Assembly: GCF_013032855.1 (NCBI RefSeq)
Contig: NZ_WQDA01000001.1
Location: forward strand, 1,185,501 to 1,249,500
DNA length: 64,000 nucleotides
Reading direction: 5' to 3'
Source of the DNA: Ruegeria arenilitoris
GTDB taxonomy: Bacteria; Pseudomonadota; Alphaproteobacteria; Rhodobacterales; Rhodobacteraceae
Below the pieces are notes generated by a model that did no database searches, was not told where the DNA came from, and worked only from the letters and a program-made list of their open reading frames with translations. The position numbers were made by a program, and so were the translations under genes. The first letter of the stretch is position 1. Every line of letters starts with the position of its first letter. Positions 28,806 through 38,883 of the stretch are shown here, piece after piece.

Positions 28806-29222
28806 ATGGAAGCCTATGCAGAGTATTCCCACGCGATTGCGTCTTTGGTGATTTTCACACTGGTCGTTTTGTTCCTGTCGCCGTTTTCGGCACTGGCGAA
28901 ACAGGGCAAGGGGCTGGCTCCTGGCGCGACCCCCGACCAGGACTACGCCGACAAGGCCTATCGCCTGAACCGTGCCTACCTGAACGGCACCGAGACTTTG
29001 CCCGCGTTTCTGGCCGTTACTGTGGCAGCCATTCTATTGGGCGCCAGCCCGTTCTGGGTGAACTGGCTGGCCGCGATTGCCTTGGTCGCGCGACTGGTGA
29101 TGCTTGTCGTACACATTCAAGGCGTCGGCAAACCGCATAGCGGTATTCGTTCTGTCCTGTATGTGGTGGCGTGGGCCTGCATGTTCGTGATTGGGATCCT
29201 TGCATTGGTGGCTGCGTTCTGA
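28806..29222 (+). CDS. MAPEG-family membrane protein inside the nuo operon
   Basis: A 138-residue integral membrane protein with four predicted helices and the MAPEG-type core (YRLNRAYLNGTETLPAFLAV, where family members have an R-x-x-x-A-x-x-N-x-x-E motif). Eukaryotic MAPEG enzymes use glutathione or lipid substrates; bacterial ones are mostly uncharacterised. ATG 28806 was preferred to a GTG at 28797 because GGAG lies 8 bases upstream. Its stop overlaps the start of the next gene. A link between glutathione/lipid chemistry and complex I is not established. Confidence 0.82.
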   Translation: MEAYAEYSHAIASLVIFTLVVLFLSPFSALAKQGKGLAPGATPDQDYADKAYRLNRAYLNGTETLPAFLAVTVAAILLGASPFWVNWLAAIALVARLVMLVVHIQGVGKPHSGIRSVLYVVAWACMFVIGILALVAAF

Positions 29223-29599
29223 TGGCCGTCACACTTGTTGATATCACCGCGAACCTGCGCCGCCCGGCTGTCGGTGTCCTTGTTCTGCTGACGCTGCTTT
29301 CGGCCTGCGGGACAGCGCCAACCAGTGACCGGATCCTGTTTGACGGCAAGTCGTTTCGGGCCAAGGCAAAGCCGGTCGACAAGAAACGGTCGCCTGCGGA
29401 TTTCACCGTGACGATCAAAGGCGTGTCGGCTTCGCTGGACGGCGCGCGCGAGGCTGGTCGGTACGAGGGCACCCGGTTCTGCATTCAGAATTTCGGTTCC
29501 TCCCGCATTGCGTGGAAGGTTGGTCCTGACACCGAACCGCAGAACCTGCGCGTCGAAAACGACAGCCTGACATTTGCCGGAGCCTGTCAACGACCATGA
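29222..29599 (+). CDS. Small putative lipoprotein inside the nuo operon
   Basis: A 125-residue protein with a lipobox at residues 26-29 (LSAC, lipidation at C29). The mature part is small and basic (LFDGKSFRAKAKPVDKKRSP) with a folded region containing one more cysteine near FCIQNFG. The start ATG overlaps the MAPEG stop (TGATG). It would be tethered on the periplasmic side, away from the complex I peripheral arm. I do not recognise the family. Confidence 0.65.
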   Translation: MAVTLVDITANLRRPAVGVLVLLTLLSACGTAPTSDRILFDGKSFRAKAKPVDKKRSPADFTVTIKGVSASLDGAREAGRYEGTRFCIQNFGSSRIAWKVGPDTEPQNLRVENDSLTFAGACQRP

Positions 29600-29664
29600 G
29601 CTTCGCTATTGCATATCCTGCGCTGATCGGGCGGCCGTTATTGCATAACAGCCGTGCTGCGGAA

Positions 29665-29685
29665 CGTCTTGGGGAACCCAAGACG
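29665..29685 (+). promoter_or_regulatory. Perfect hairpin just upstream of the DUF5333 ribosome site
   Basis: CGTCTTGGG-GAA-CCCAAGACG gives nine pairs and a three-base loop, and is followed immediately by AAAGGA, the likely ribosome site of the gene at 29698. It is inside the 98-base gap between two operon genes. No T-run follows. It might block exonucleases or regulate translation of the next gene. Confidence 0.55.
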
Positions 29686-29697
29686 AAAGGATATGTC

Positions 29698-30102
29698 ATG
29701 AAACTTGTGAAACTTGCCGCATTTGCCTGTGCGATGGCGTTGCCCGTCTCGGCGGACGCCAAGCCGCCCTTGCGCGAAGTCAAGGAAATCGACAACGAGC
29801 TCTACTACATCGCCATCGCAAATGAGATCTCGGAATACTGCCCGTCGATCAGTGGGCGGCGTATGAAGGCAATCGGTGTGATGTGGAGCCTGCGGTCCAA
29901 GGCCAACAGCCTGGGTTATTCGGACGGCGAGATCCGGGCCTATGTCGAGTCGGATTCCGAAAAGGCGCGGATGCGGGCCAAAGGCGAGAAATACCTCGCG
30001 CAGAACGGCGTGAGCTACGGAAAAGCTGAAACATTCTGTGCCCTGGGGCGCAAGGAAATCGAACGAAACAGCGCCATTGGCGTGTATTTGAGGGCGAACT
30101 AG
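29698..30102 (+). CDS. DUF5333-like secreted protein inside the nuo operon
   Basis: A 134-residue protein with a cleavable signal peptide (MKLVKLAAFACAMALPVSADA). An upstream in-frame ATG at 29596 is possible but would bury the signal sequence, and a good ribosome site precedes 29698. The mature part is helical with two cysteines (EYCPSISGRRMKAIGVMWSL and ETFCALGRKEIE) that could form a disulfide in the periplasm. It resembles the DUF5333 family, which I associate with Rhodobacteraceae. It lies 3 bases before nuoG. Function unknown. Confidence 0.75.
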   Translation: MKLVKLAAFACAMALPVSADAKPPLREVKEIDNELYYIAIANEISEYCPSISGRRMKAIGVMWSLRSKANSLGYSDGEIRAYVESDSEKARMRAKGEKYLAQNGVSYGKAETFCALGRKEIERNSAIGVYLRAN

Positions 30103-30105
30103 ACC

Positions 30106-32091
30106 ATGTCTGACCTCCGCAAGATCGTAATCGACGACAAGGAAATCGAAGTCGATGGCGCGATGACCCTGATCCAGGCCTGCGAACAGGCCGGGGTCGA
30201 GGTGCCACGGTTCTGCTATCATGAGCGCCTGTCGATTGCTGGTAACTGCCGCATGTGCCTGGTCGAGGTCGTGGGCGGGCCGCCCAAGCCCGCCGCCTCG
30301 TGCGCGATGCAGGTGCGCGATCTGCGCCCAGGGCCAGAAGGTCAACCGCCGGTGGTCAAGACCAACTCTCCCATGGTCAAGAAGGCCCGGGAAGGCGTCA
30401 TGGAGTTTCTGCTGATCAACCACCCCTTGGATTGCCCGATCTGTGACCAGGGCGGTGAATGCGATCTGCAGGACCAGGCAATGGCCTACGGTATGTCGGC
30501 CAGCCGGTTCAAAGAAGCCAAGCGGGCCGTGGACGATCTGGATCTTGGCCCGCTGGTCGGGACGGCCATGACCCGCTGCATCAGCTGCACCCGCTGTGTG
30601 CGTTTCACGACCGAGATCGCGGGTATCGACCAGATGGGCCAGACGGGTCGGGGCGAGGATGCGGAAATTACCTCGTACCTGAACCAGACCCTGGATTCGA
30701 ACCTGCAGGGCAACATCATTGACCTGTGCCCGGTGGGGGCGCTGACTTCCAAGCCTTATGCCTTTACCGCACGCCCGTGGGAACTGACAAAGACCGAAAC
30801 CATCGACGTGATGGATGCGCTGGGATCGAATATTCGTGTCGATACCAAGGGCCGCGAAGTGATGCGCATTCTGCCGCGCAACCATGATGGCGTGAATGAA
30901 GAGTGGATCTCGGACAAGACGCGTTTCGTCTGGGACGGTTTGCGCCGTCAACGTCTGGACACGCCCTATATCCGTGAAAACGGTCGCCTGCGTGCTGCCA
31001 GCTGGCCCGAGGCTTTGGCCACCGCCGCAGCGGCGATGAAGGGCAAGAAAGTTGCAGGTCTGATCGGCGGTCTGGTTCCTGTCGAAGCCGCCTTTGCGCT
31101 GAAGCAGATGATTGAGGGGCTGGGTGGCAAGGTCGAATGCCGAACCGACAATGCCCGCCTGCCTATCGGCAACCGTTCGGGCTATGTCGGCAATGTGACG
31201 ATCGAGGAGATCGACACGGCGAAAGAGATCATCCTGATCGGCACCAACCCGCGGGACGAGGCCCCGGTGCTGAATGCGCGCATCCGCAAGGCGTGGCTGG
31301 CGGGCGCCGATGTCAAATTGATTGGCCCGGCCGTTGATCTGACTTATGACTACGAGCATCTTGGCACCGACCGCGATGCGCTGACGAAGGCCAAGGCAAG
31401 CAACGAAGCCGTTGTGATCGTCGGACAGGGCGCCGTGTCCGAGGCAGACGGTCTCGCCGTTTTGGCCGCCGCGCGCGCGCTGTCGGGTCGGATGCTTGTT
31501 CTGCACACTGCGGCGGCTCGCGTTGGTGCGATGGATGTGGGTGCAGCGACGGAGGGTGGCCTTGAGGCTGCAATCGACGGCGCCGAGGTGATCTTCAATC
31601 TGGGCGCGGACGAGGTCGATATCGATGCGGGCCCGTTTGTCATCTACCAAGGCAGCCACGGAGACCGCGGTGCACACCGCGCCGACGTCATCCTGCCTAG
31701 CGCGGCCTATACCGAGGAAAACGGTCTGTTCGTCAACACCGAGGGTCGCCCTCAATTGGCGATGCGGGCCGGATTTGCACCGGGTGAAGCCAAGGAAAAC
31801 TGGGCGATCCTGCGGGCGCTTTCGGCGGAGTTGGGCGAGAAACTTCCTTATGACACGTTGGCCCAGCTGCGGCAAAAGCTGATCGAAGCAGTGCCGCATC
31901 TGGCCGGGATCGACCAAGTGCCCGAGAACGAAGATCAGGCAATCGAGGCCGGACCTTTGGGACTGGCCGATTTCCGGACCGTGATCAAGGATTTCTATCT
32001 GACCAACCCGATTGCACGAGCCTCGCAGTTGATGGCCGAGCTTTCGGCGCTGGCCAAGGCGCGCGGTGACCAAAAGATTGCCGCGGAATGA
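30106..32091 (+). CDS. nuoG: NADH-quinone oxidoreductase subunit G
   Basis: A 661-residue iron-sulfur subunit. The N-terminal [2Fe-2S] ligands are C37, C48, C51 and C66; [17 protein letters not shown] forms the His-Cys [4Fe-4S] site; [10 protein letters not shown] with DLCPVGAL forms the other [4Fe-4S] site. The rest is the degenerate molybdopterin-oxidoreductase domain. No additional CxxC cluster (the N7 type of some bacteria) is evident, which is usual in alphaproteobacteria. It is followed by an unusually long 240-base gap for this operon. Confidence 0.96.
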   Translation: MSDLRKIVIDDKEIEVDGAMTLIQACEQAGVEVPRFCYHERLSIAGNCRMCLVEVVGGPPKPAASCAMQVRDLRPGPEGQPPVVKTNSPMVKKAREGVMEFLLINHPLDCPICDQGGECDLQDQAMAYGMSASRFKEAKRAVDDLDLGPLVGTAMTRCISCTRCVRFTTEIAGIDQMGQTGRGEDAEITSYLNQTLDSNLQGNIIDLCPVGALTSKPYAFTARPWELTKTETIDVMDALGSNIRVDTKGREVMRILPRNHDGVNEEWISDKTRFVWDGLRRQRLDTPYIRENGRLRAASWPEALATAAAAMKGKKVAGLIGGLVPVEAAFALKQMIEGLGGKVECRTDNARLPIGNRSGYVGNVTIEEIDTAKEIILIGTNPRDEAPVLNARIRKAWLAGADVKLIGPAVDLTYDYEHLGTDRDALTKAKASNEAVVIVGQGAVSEADGLAVLAAARALSGRMLVLHTAAARVGAMDVGAATEGGLEAAIDGAEVIFNLGADEVDIDAGPFVIYQGSHGDRGAHRADVILPSAAYTEENGLFVNTEGRPQLAMRAGFAPGEAKENWAILRALSAELGEKLPYDTLAQLRQKLIEAVPHLAGIDQVPENEDQAIEAGPLGLADFRTVIKDFYLTNPIARASQLMAELSALAKARGDQKIAAE

Positions 32092-32331
32092 GGCTTGCGA
32101 CGACCATAAACCGCAAAGCGGGCGGAAACCCGAGCTCGTTTTTCCGAGAGGAGATGCGAGGGGCGTGGTCGTGTGTTTTGCCGAATGAAATGAAGGAAAA
32201 AGGTGGCGTGCAGGCAGCGGATGCTGTTTACACCAACTCGCCAAACCAATCGCAGGCGACGCGAGTCTCCGACCGGCCGGTCGGGCCTCGCGATGGCAGC
32301 GGAAAACGGAATACCCACGGTGTGAGGACCA
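32092..32331 (+). other. nuoG-nuoH spacer with strong hairpin; doubtful 83-residue ORF
   Basis: This 240-base spacer contains CCGACCGGCCGGTCGG (32269-32284), a perfect 16-base palindrome, inside a further GCGAG/CTCGC pair (32261-32265 with 32287-32291), so a long stem can form. No T-run follows. A reading frame from 32088 to 32339 is coupled to nuoG by ATGA and overlaps nuoH, and encodes 83 polar residues with no domain, helix or signal that I can see. I think the spacer is mainly a regulatory or processing element, with the small frame possibly incidental. Confidence 0.5.
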
Positions 32332-33369
32332 ATGGCTGAATTCTTTGACACCCCAGGCGGAATAGCCCTGATCATATTGGCGCAGGTGCTGGCCGTCGTG
32401 GCCTTCGTGATGATCTCGCTGCTGTTTCTGGTCTATGGCGACCGCAAGATCTGGGCCGCGGTCCAGATGCGTCGCGGCCCCAACGTGGTTGGCGTTTACG
32501 GCCTGCTGCAATCGGTGGCGGACGCGCTGAAATACGTCGTCAAAGAGGTGGTGATCCCTGCCGGCGCGGACAGGACTGTTTTCATCCTGGCGCCGCTGAC
32601 GTCGTTCGTCCTGGCCATGATCGCCTGGGCGGTCATTCCGTTCAATGACGGCTGGGTCCTGTCCGACATCAACGTGGCTATCCTCTATGTGTTCGCGGTG
32701 TCCTCGCTCGAGGTGTACGGCGTGATCATGGGCGGATGGGCGTCGAACTCGAAATACCCGTTCCTGGGCTCGTTGCGCTCGGCCGCGCAGATGATTTCGT
32801 ATGAGGTTTCGATCGGCCTGATCATCATCGGGGTGATCATTTCGACCGGGTCGATGAATTTTGGTGACATCGTGCGGGCGCAGGATGGCTCGTTCGGGTT
32901 CTTCAGCTGGTACTGGCTGCCGCATTTCCCGATGGTCTTCCTGTTCTTCATCTCGGCCCTGGCCGAGACCAACCGCCCGCCGTTCGACCTTCCGGAAGCG
33001 GAATCGGAACTGGTCGCAGGCTATCAGGTCGAATACTCGGCAACGCCCTTCCTGCTGTTCATGGCGGGCGAATACATCGCCATCTTCCTGATGTGCGCGC
33101 TGACCACGCTGCTGTTCTTCGGCGGCTGGCTGTCGCCGATCCCCGGCCTGCCCGATGGCGTGCTGTGGATGGTCGCCAAGATGGCGTTCTTCTTCTTCCT
33201 CTTCGCGATGGTCAAGGCGATCACGCCCCGCTACCGCTATGACCAGCTGATGCGGCTGGGCTGGAAAGTGTTCCTGCCGTTCAGCCTGGTGTGGGTGGTC
33301 TTCGTGGCCTTTGCGGCGAAGTTCGACTGGTTCTGGGGTGCATTCGCCCGTTGGAGCGTAGGAGGCTGA
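32332..33369 (+). CDS. nuoH: NADH-quinone oxidoreductase subunit H
   Basis: A 345-residue membrane subunit with eight hydrophobic segments that links the quinone chamber to the proton-pumping arm. Diagnostic loops are ERKIWAAVQ-like [39 protein letters not shown] and [20 protein letters not shown]. The ATG at 32332 follows GTGAGGACCA; nuoI starts 2 bases after its stop. Confidence 0.96.
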   Translation: MAEFFDTPGGIALIILAQVLAVVAFVMISLLFLVYGDRKIWAAVQMRRGPNVVGVYGLLQSVADALKYVVKEVVIPAGADRTVFILAPLTSFVLAMIAWAVIPFNDGWVLSDINVAILYVFAVSSLEVYGVIMGGWASNSKYPFLGSLRSAAQMISYEVSIGLIIIGVIISTGSMNFGDIVRAQDGSFGFFSWYWLPHFPMVFLFFISALAETNRPPFDLPEAESELVAGYQVEYSATPFLLFMAGEYIAIFLMCALTTLLFFGGWLSPIPGLPDGVLWMVAKMAFFFFLFAMVKAITPRYRYDQLMRLGWKVFLPFSLVWVVFVAFAAKFDWFWGAFARWSVGG

Positions 33370-33371
33370 CA

Positions 33372-33866
33372 ATGGCAAATATCGACTATACCCGCGCGGC
33401 CAAATACTTCCTTCTGCAGGATTTCTGGGTCGGCATGAAGCTGGGGCTGAAGTACTTCTTCGCGCCCAAGGCCACCGTGAACTACCCGCACGAAAAGGGC
33501 CCGCTGTCGCCACGGTTCCGCGGTGAACACGCCTTGCGCCGTTACCCCAACGGCGAGGAGCGCTGCATCGCCTGCAAATTGTGCGAAGCTGTGTGCCCCG
33601 CGCAGGCCATCACAATCGACGCCGAACCGCGCCAGGACGGCAGCCGCCGTACCACGCGATATGACATCGACATGACCAAGTGCATCTACTGCGGCTTCTG
33701 CCAAGAGGCCTGCCCGGTCGATGCTATCGTCGAAGGACCTAATTTCGAATTCGCCACGGAAACCCGCGAAGAGCTGTTCTATGACAAGCAGAAGCTGCTG
33801 GACAACGGTGAACGCTGGGAAGCCGAGATCGCCCGCAATCTGGAACTGGACGCGCCCTACCGATGA
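33372..33866 (+). CDS. nuoI: NADH-quinone oxidoreductase subunit I
   Basis: A 164-residue subunit with two [4Fe-4S] clusters (N6a and N6b) between NuoG and NuoB. The ligands are C65, C68, C71 with C75 ([12 protein letters not shown]) and C104, C107, C110 with C114 ([12 protein letters not shown]). An amphipathic N-terminus ([20 protein letters not shown]) would rest on the membrane. The stop overlaps the following CMD gene by ATGA. Confidence 0.97.
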   Translation: MANIDYTRAAKYFLLQDFWVGMKLGLKYFFAPKATVNYPHEKGPLSPRFRGEHALRRYPNGEERCIACKLCEAVCPAQAITIDAEPRQDGSRRTTRYDIDMTKCIYCGFCQEACPVDAIVEGPNFEFATETREELFYDKQKLLDNGERWEAEIARNLELDAPYR

Positions 33867-34285
33867 GCGATCCGACGAAAAACCCATTCGAGCAGATGCT
33901 CAGACAGGCGCATGACATGGCCAAGGCGTTCAACCCGGCGCTGGAGAGCTATTCGCCCGTCGACGCGATGCGCGGCTTCGAGGCGCTGTGGCCGACCATG
34001 CCCAAAGAGGTCATGGAGATGATGTTCGGCAACACCGTCAATCCGGGCGGACTGGATGCCAAGACCCGCCTGTTGCTGACGCTGGCCGGGCTGACCTGTC
34101 AGGGCGCACAGGCCGACACGGCCCTGCGCCAGACGGTACGCCATGCCATCGAGGCAGGGGCCAAGAAACAAGAGATCGTGGAAACGATCGGTCAGATGTC
34201 GGTCTTTGCCGGCATCCCGGCCATGACCCGGGCGCTGGAACTGGCGCAGGAGGCCATGGGCGAAAACGAGGAAGATGACCAATGA
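33863..34285 (+). CDS. Carboxymuconolactone decarboxylase (AhpD-like) family protein inside the nuo operon
   Basis: A 140-residue all-helical protein of the CMD/AhpD superfamily ([20 protein letters not shown], then [19 protein letters not shown]). The AhpD peroxidase motif CxxCxxxH is absent: only one cysteine (TCQGAQ) is present, so disulfide peroxidase activity is unlikely. It overlaps nuoI and nuoJ by four bases each (ATGA), which ties it to complex I expression. Possible roles are chaperone-like assembly or redox protection of the nearby clusters; neither is shown. Confidence 0.85.
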   Translation: MSDPTKNPFEQMLRQAHDMAKAFNPALESYSPVDAMRGFEALWPTMPKEVMEMMFGNTVNPGGLDAKTRLLLTLAGLTCQGAQADTALRQTVRHAIEAGAKKQEIVETIGQMSVFAGIPAMTRALELAQEAMGENEEDDQ

Positions 34286-34884
34286 GCGTATTTGCCTTTT
34301 ACCTCTTTGCCATCAGCGCCATCACCGGCGGGCTGTTCACCGTGATCAGCCGGCAGCCGGTGCATTCGGTGCTGTGGCTGATCCTGGCCTTCCTTTCGTC
34401 GGCGGGACTGTTCGTGCTGCTGGGGGCGGAATTCGTCGCCATGCTGCTGATCATCGTCTATGTCGGCGCGGTGGCGGTGCTGTTCCTGTTCGTGGTGATG
34501 ATGCTGGACGTGGACTTTGCCGAGCTCAAGGCCGAGATGGCGCGCTACATGCCTCTGGCCCTGCTGATCGGTCTGGTCATCCTGATGCAGTTCGTCATGG
34601 CCTTTGGCGCCTGGGACAGCGCACAAGGCGCGGCGGCCAACCTGGCCCAGCCGATCCCTGCCGACCGCCACAACACCGAGGCACTGGGTGTCATCCTTTA
34701 CGATCAATACTTCCTTCTGTTCCAACTGGCGGGCCTGATCCTGCTGGTGGCCATGATCGGCGCCATCGTGCTGACGCTGCGCCACCGCAAGGACATCAAG
34801 CGTCAGGACATCGTCGGCCAGATGATGCGTGACCCGGCCAAGGCAATGGAGTTGAAGGACGTGAAACCGGGGCAGGGACTTTGA
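34282..34884 (+). CDS. nuoJ: NADH-quinone oxidoreductase subunit J
   Basis: A 200-residue membrane subunit with five hydrophobic segments. The conserved third helix is visible as [22 protein letters not shown], given here in part: [18 protein letters not shown]. The C-terminal tail ([20 protein letters not shown]) is cytoplasmic. The start overlaps the CMD gene; nuoK starts 4 bases after its stop. Confidence 0.95.
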   Translation: MSVFAFYLFAISAITGGLFTVISRQPVHSVLWLILAFLSSAGLFVLLGAEFVAMLLIIVYVGAVAVLFLFVVMMLDVDFAELKAEMARYMPLALLIGLVILMQFVMAFGAWDSAQGAAANLAQPIPADRHNTEALGVILYDQYFLLFQLAGLILLVAMIGAIVLTLRHRKDIKRQDIVGQMMRDPAKAMELKDVKPGQGL

Positions 34885-34888
34885 GACG

Positions 34889-35194
34889 ATGATCGGACTT
34901 GAACACTATCTTACCGTCGCGGCGACGCTGTTCGTCATCGGCATCTTCGGTCTCTTCCTGAACCGCAAGAACGTCATCATCCTGCTGATGAGCATCGAAC
35001 TGATGCTGTTGGCCGTGAACATCAACCTCGTGGCGTTTTCCAGTTTCCTCGGCGATCTGGTCGGGCAGGTGTTTACGCTGTTCGTGCTGACCGTGGCCGC
35101 GGCCGAGGCTGCCATCGGGTTGGCCATTCTGGTCTGCTTCTTCCGCAACCGCGGCACCATCGCGGTTGAAGACGTCAACATGATGAAGGGGTAA
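34889..35194 (+). CDS. nuoK: NADH-quinone oxidoreductase subunit K
   Basis: A 101-residue, three-helix MrpC-like membrane subunit. The two conserved proton-path glutamates are in [15 protein letters not shown] and [14 protein letters not shown]. Length is exactly that of most bacterial NuoK proteins. It lies between nuoJ and nuoL with 4- and 6-base gaps. Confidence 0.96.
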   Translation: MIGLEHYLTVAATLFVIGIFGLFLNRKNVIILLMSIELMLLAVNINLVAFSSFLGDLVGQVFTLFVLTVAAAEAAIGLAILVCFFRNRGTIAVEDVNMMKG

Positions 35195-35200
35195 GGGATC

Positions 35201-37327
35201 ATGGAAACCACAATCCTCTTTGCCCCGCTCGTGGGCGCGCTGATCTGCGGCTTTGGCTGGAAGTTCATAGGCGAAAAGGCCGCGCTGTGGACGGCGACGG
35301 GTCTGCTGTTCCTGGCCTGTTTGCTGTCGTGGATCGTCTTCTTCAGCTTTGACGGGCAGACCCAGCAGATCGAGATCATGCGCTGGATCGAGAGCGGCTC
35401 GCTGTCGACCTCGTGGGCCGTTCGTCTGGACCGGCTGACCGCCATCATGTTGATCGTCGTCACCACCGTTTCGGCGCTCGTGCACCTTTATTCGTTCGGC
35501 TATATGGATCACGACCCGCAGTGGCGCGAGGGCGAAAGCTACAAGCCGCGCTTCTTTGCATATCTGTCCTTCTTCACCTTCGCCATGCTGATGCTGGTGA
35601 CGGCCGACAACCTCGTACAGATGTTCTTCGGCTGGGAAGGCGTGGGCGTCGCGTCGTACCTGCTGATCGGTTTTTACTATCGCAAACCCTCGGCCAATGC
35701 GGCGGCGATGAAAGCGTTCATCGTTAACCGTGTGGGCGACTTCGGCTTCGCGCTTGGGATATTTGCGCTGTTCTTCCTGACCGACAGCATCAACTTCTCG
35801 GATATCTTTGCCGCTGCACCCCAGCTGGCAGAAACGCAACTGACCTTCCTGTGGAGCGAATGGACCGCGATCGAGGTCATCTGCGTGCTACTGTTCATCG
35901 GTGCGATGGGCAAGTCGGCGCAGTTGATCCTGCACACCTGGTTGCCGGACGCGATGGAGGGCCCGACGCCCGTGTCGGCGCTGATCCACGCGGCCACCAT
36001 GGTGACGGCCGGTGTGTTCCTGGTTTGCCGCATGTCGCCGCTGATGGAGTTCGCGCCAGGAGCAACCGGGTTCGTCACCGTGCTCGGGGCTGCCACCGCT
36101 TTCTTTGCCGCGACCGTGGGCTTGGTGCAGACGGACATCAAACGCGTGATCGCCTATTCGACCTGCTCGCAGCTGGGCTACATGTTCGTGGCCGCGGGCG
36201 TGGGCATGTATTCGGCGGCGATGTTCCACCTGTTCACGCATGCCTTCTTCAAGGCGCTCTTGTTCCTGGGGGCGGGTTCGGTGATCCACGCCATGCACCA
36301 CGAACAGGACATGATGAACTATGGCAACCTGCGCAAGAAGATCCCCTATACCTTCTGGGCGATGATGATCGGTACCCTGGCCATCACCGGTGTCGGCATC
36401 CCGCTGACCACGATCGGCTTTGCCGGTTTCCTGTCCAAGGATGCCATCATCGAAAGCGCCTATGCCGGCGGATCGGCCTTCGGGTTCTGGGCGCTGGTGA
36501 TCGCGGCCGCGATGACCTCGTTCTACAGCTGGCGCCTGATCTTCCTGACCTTCTATGGCGAGGAGCGGGGCGACAAGCACACGCATGAGCACGCGCACGA
36601 AAGCCCGATGGTCATGCTGGTGCCGCTGGGTGTTCTGTCGCTGGGCGCCGTGTTCGCGGGCATGATCTGGTACAACAACTTCTTCGGGCACGCCGATCAG
36701 GTTGGCAAGTTCTATGGCATTCCGGTGGCCGAGGCGCATGCCGAGGCCGGTGACCATGCCAAGGCCGATGACCATGGCGACGACACGCATGCCACCGAAT
36801 CCCATGGCGACGACGCTGCGCACGACGATAAGGCCAAGGGCGGAGATCACCACTATGCCTTTGTCGGCAAACCGGGCGAGGGCGCGCTGTACATCGCGCC
36901 GGACAACCATGTTCTGGCCGACGCGCATGCGGCGCCGAAATGGGTCAAGGTCTCGCCGTTCATCGCAATGGTTCTGGGTTTTGGGCTGGCTTACCTGTTC
37001 TACATCGTGAACCCGGCGCTGCCGGGCCGCCTGGCCGAGAACCAGCGTCCGCTGTACCTGTTCCTCAAGAACAAGTGGTACTTTGACGAAATCTACGACG
37101 CGATCCTTGTAAAACCGACCGTGGCCCTGGGCCGGTTCCTGTGGAAGGGCGGTGACGGCAAGACGATCGACGGTTTCCTGAACGGAGTAGCAATGGGCGT
37201 CGTTCCCTTCTTTACCCGCCTCGCAGGCAAGGCGCAGACGGGCTACATCTTCACTTACGCCTTCTGGATGGTTCTGGGGATCGCCGCCCTGGTCACCTGG
37301 ATGTCGATCGGCGGAGGCGCAAACTGA
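35201..37327 (+). CDS. nuoL: NADH-quinone oxidoreductase subunit L with His/Asp-rich loop
   Basis: A 708-residue antiporter-like proton-pumping subunit with the long lateral helix at its C-terminus. Key text: [55 protein letters not shown] and [20 protein letters not shown]. Between two late helices (about residues 505-555) it has an insertion rich in His and Asp ([20 protein letters not shown] and more), with about a dozen histidines, that is not part of the core fold and would face one side of the membrane. Otherwise of expected size for alphaproteobacteria. Confidence 0.96.
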   Translation: METTILFAPLVGALICGFGWKFIGEKAALWTATGLLFLACLLSWIVFFSFDGQTQQIEIMRWIESGSLSTSWAVRLDRLTAIMLIVVTTVSALVHLYSFGYMDHDPQWREGESYKPRFFAYLSFFTFAMLMLVTADNLVQMFFGWEGVGVASYLLIGFYYRKPSANAAAMKAFIVNRVGDFGFALGIFALFFLTDSINFSDIFAAAPQLAETQLTFLWSEWTAIEVICVLLFIGAMGKSAQLILHTWLPDAMEGPTPVSALIHAATMVTAGVFLVCRMSPLMEFAPGATGFVTVLGAATAFFAATVGLVQTDIKRVIAYSTCSQLGYMFVAAGVGMYSAAMFHLFTHAFFKALLFLGAGSVIHAMHHEQDMMNYGNLRKKIPYTFWAMMIGTLAITGVGIPLTTIGFAGFLSKDAIIESAYAGGSAFGFWALVIAAAMTSFYSWRLIFLTFYGEERGDKHTHEHAHESPMVMLVPLGVLSLGAVFAGMIWYNNFFGHADQVGKFYGIPVAEAHAEAGDHAKADDHGDDTHATESHGDDAAHDDKAKGGDHHYAFVGKPGEGALYIAPDNHVLADAHAAPKWVKVSPFIAMVLGFGLAYLFYIVNPALPGRLAENQRPLYLFLKNKWYFDEIYDAILVKPTVALGRFLWKGGDGKTIDGFLNGVAMGVVPFFTRLAGKAQTGYIFTYAFWMVLGIAALVTWMSIGGGAN

Positions 37328-38868
37328 TGGACAATATCCTATCCATTGTAACGTTCATTCCGGCCATTTCCGCCGGTCTGATGGCGCTGTTCCTGCATGG
37401 GAACGATGTGGCCGCACAGCGCAATGCCAAGTGGATCGCGCTGGTTGCGACCACAGTGACCTTCCTTGTTTCGATCGGAATCTATACCGAGTTCGACCCA
37501 TCGAACACCGGCTTCCAGATGGTGGAAGAGGGTCAGTGGCTGCTGGGCCTGAAGTACAAGATGGGCGTGGATGGCATCAGCGTTCTGTTCGTGCTGCTGA
37601 CCACCTTCATCATGCCGCTGACCATCTTGGCCAGCTGGAACGTGACCGACCGGGTCAAGGAATACATGATCGCCTTCCTGCTTCTGGAAACGCTGATGCT
37701 CGGCGTGTTCATGGCGCTGGATCTGGTGCTGTTCTACCTGTTCTTCGAAGCCGGGCTGATCCCGATGTTCCTGATCATCGGGATCTGGGGCGGCAAGGAC
37801 CGGATCTACGCCAGCTTCAAGTTCTTCCTCTACACCTTCCTCGGCTCGGTTCTGATGCTGGTGGCGATGGTGGCGATGTATGCGGATGCAGGCACAACGG
37901 ACATTGCCGCGCTCATGACGCACCAGTTCTCGTCCGAGAGCTTCAGCGTGCTGGGTGTCCACATTGTCGGCGGTATGCAGACGCTGATGTTCCTCGCGTT
38001 CTTTGCGTCCTTCGCGGTGAAGATGCCGATGTGGCCCGTGCACACCTGGTTGCCAGACGCGCACGTTCAGGCACCGACGGCGGGCTCGGTCGTGCTGGCG
38101 GCAATTCTGCTGAAGATGGGTGGCTATGGTTTCCTGCGTTTCAGCTTGCCCATGTTCCCTGTCGGGTCGGCCGTGATGACCGATCTGGTGCTGTGGCTGT
38201 CGGCAATCGCCGTGGTCTATACCTCGTTGGTGGCGCTGGTGCAGGAGGACATGAAAAAGCTGATCGCCTATTCTTCGGTCGCGCATATGGGTTTTGTGAC
38301 CATGGGCATCTTTGCCGCCAACCAGCAGGGCATCGACGGGGCGATCTTCCAGATGCTCAGCCACGGGTTCATCTCGGCCGCGCTGTTCCTTTGTGTTGGC
38401 GTGATCTACGACCGGATGCACACCCGCGACATCGAGGCCTATGGCGGCCTGGTGATCCGGATGCCGGCCTATGCGTTGGTGTTCATGCTGTTCACTATGG
38501 CCAATGTGGGCCTGCCGGGCACCAGCGGGTTCATCGGCGAATTCCTAACGCTGATGGGCACCTTCCAGGTCAACACCTGGGTGACCGCAGTGGCGGCCAG
38601 CGGTGTGATCTTCTCGGCAGCTTATGCGCTGTGGCTGTATCGCCGCGTGGTCTTTGGCGACCTGATCAAGGAAAGCCTCAAGTCGATCACCGACATGAGC
38701 ACTCGCGAACGCCTGATCTTTGCGCCGCTGATCGTCATGACCATCCTGCTGGGGGTCTATCCGTCGCTGGTCACCGACGTGATCGGCAATTCGACCGCCG
38801 CGCTGATTTCGAACTATGACACGGCTCTGGCCGCGGCCCAAGCCGCGACCCAGGTCGCTTCGCACTAA
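37327..38868 (+). CDS. nuoM: NADH-quinone oxidoreductase subunit M
   Basis: A 513-residue antiporter-like proton-pumping subunit. The conserved glutamate/lysine charges are visible in [40 protein letters not shown] and [17 protein letters not shown]. The start overlaps the nuoL stop (TGATG). Its close relatives NuoL and NuoN flank it. Confidence 0.96.
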   Translation: MDNILSIVTFIPAISAGLMALFLHGNDVAAQRNAKWIALVATTVTFLVSIGIYTEFDPSNTGFQMVEEGQWLLGLKYKMGVDGISVLFVLLTTFIMPLTILASWNVTDRVKEYMIAFLLLETLMLGVFMALDLVLFYLFFEAGLIPMFLIIGIWGGKDRIYASFKFFLYTFLGSVLMLVAMVAMYADAGTTDIAALMTHQFSSESFSVLGVHIVGGMQTLMFLAFFASFAVKMPMWPVHTWLPDAHVQAPTAGSVVLAAILLKMGGYGFLRFSLPMFPVGSAVMTDLVLWLSAIAVVYTSLVALVQEDMKKLIAYSSVAHMGFVTMGIFAANQQGIDGAIFQMLSHGFISAALFLCVGVIYDRMHTRDIEAYGGLVIRMPAYALVFMLFTMANVGLPGTSGFIGEFLTLMGTFQVNTWVTAVAASGVIFSAAYALWLYRRVVFGDLIKESLKSITDMSTRERLIFAPLIVMTILLGVYPSLVTDVIGNSTAALISNYDTALAAAQAATQVASH

Positions 38869-38883
38869 GGGAGCTTTGGAGAC

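Noticed and set aside
29638-33513. A 1291-codon open frame on the minus strand opposite nuoG and nuoH
   Set aside because: It is antisense to well-identified complex I genes, its translation has no recognisable domain and is rich in His, Arg and Gln, and GC-rich codon bias explains long antisense frames here.
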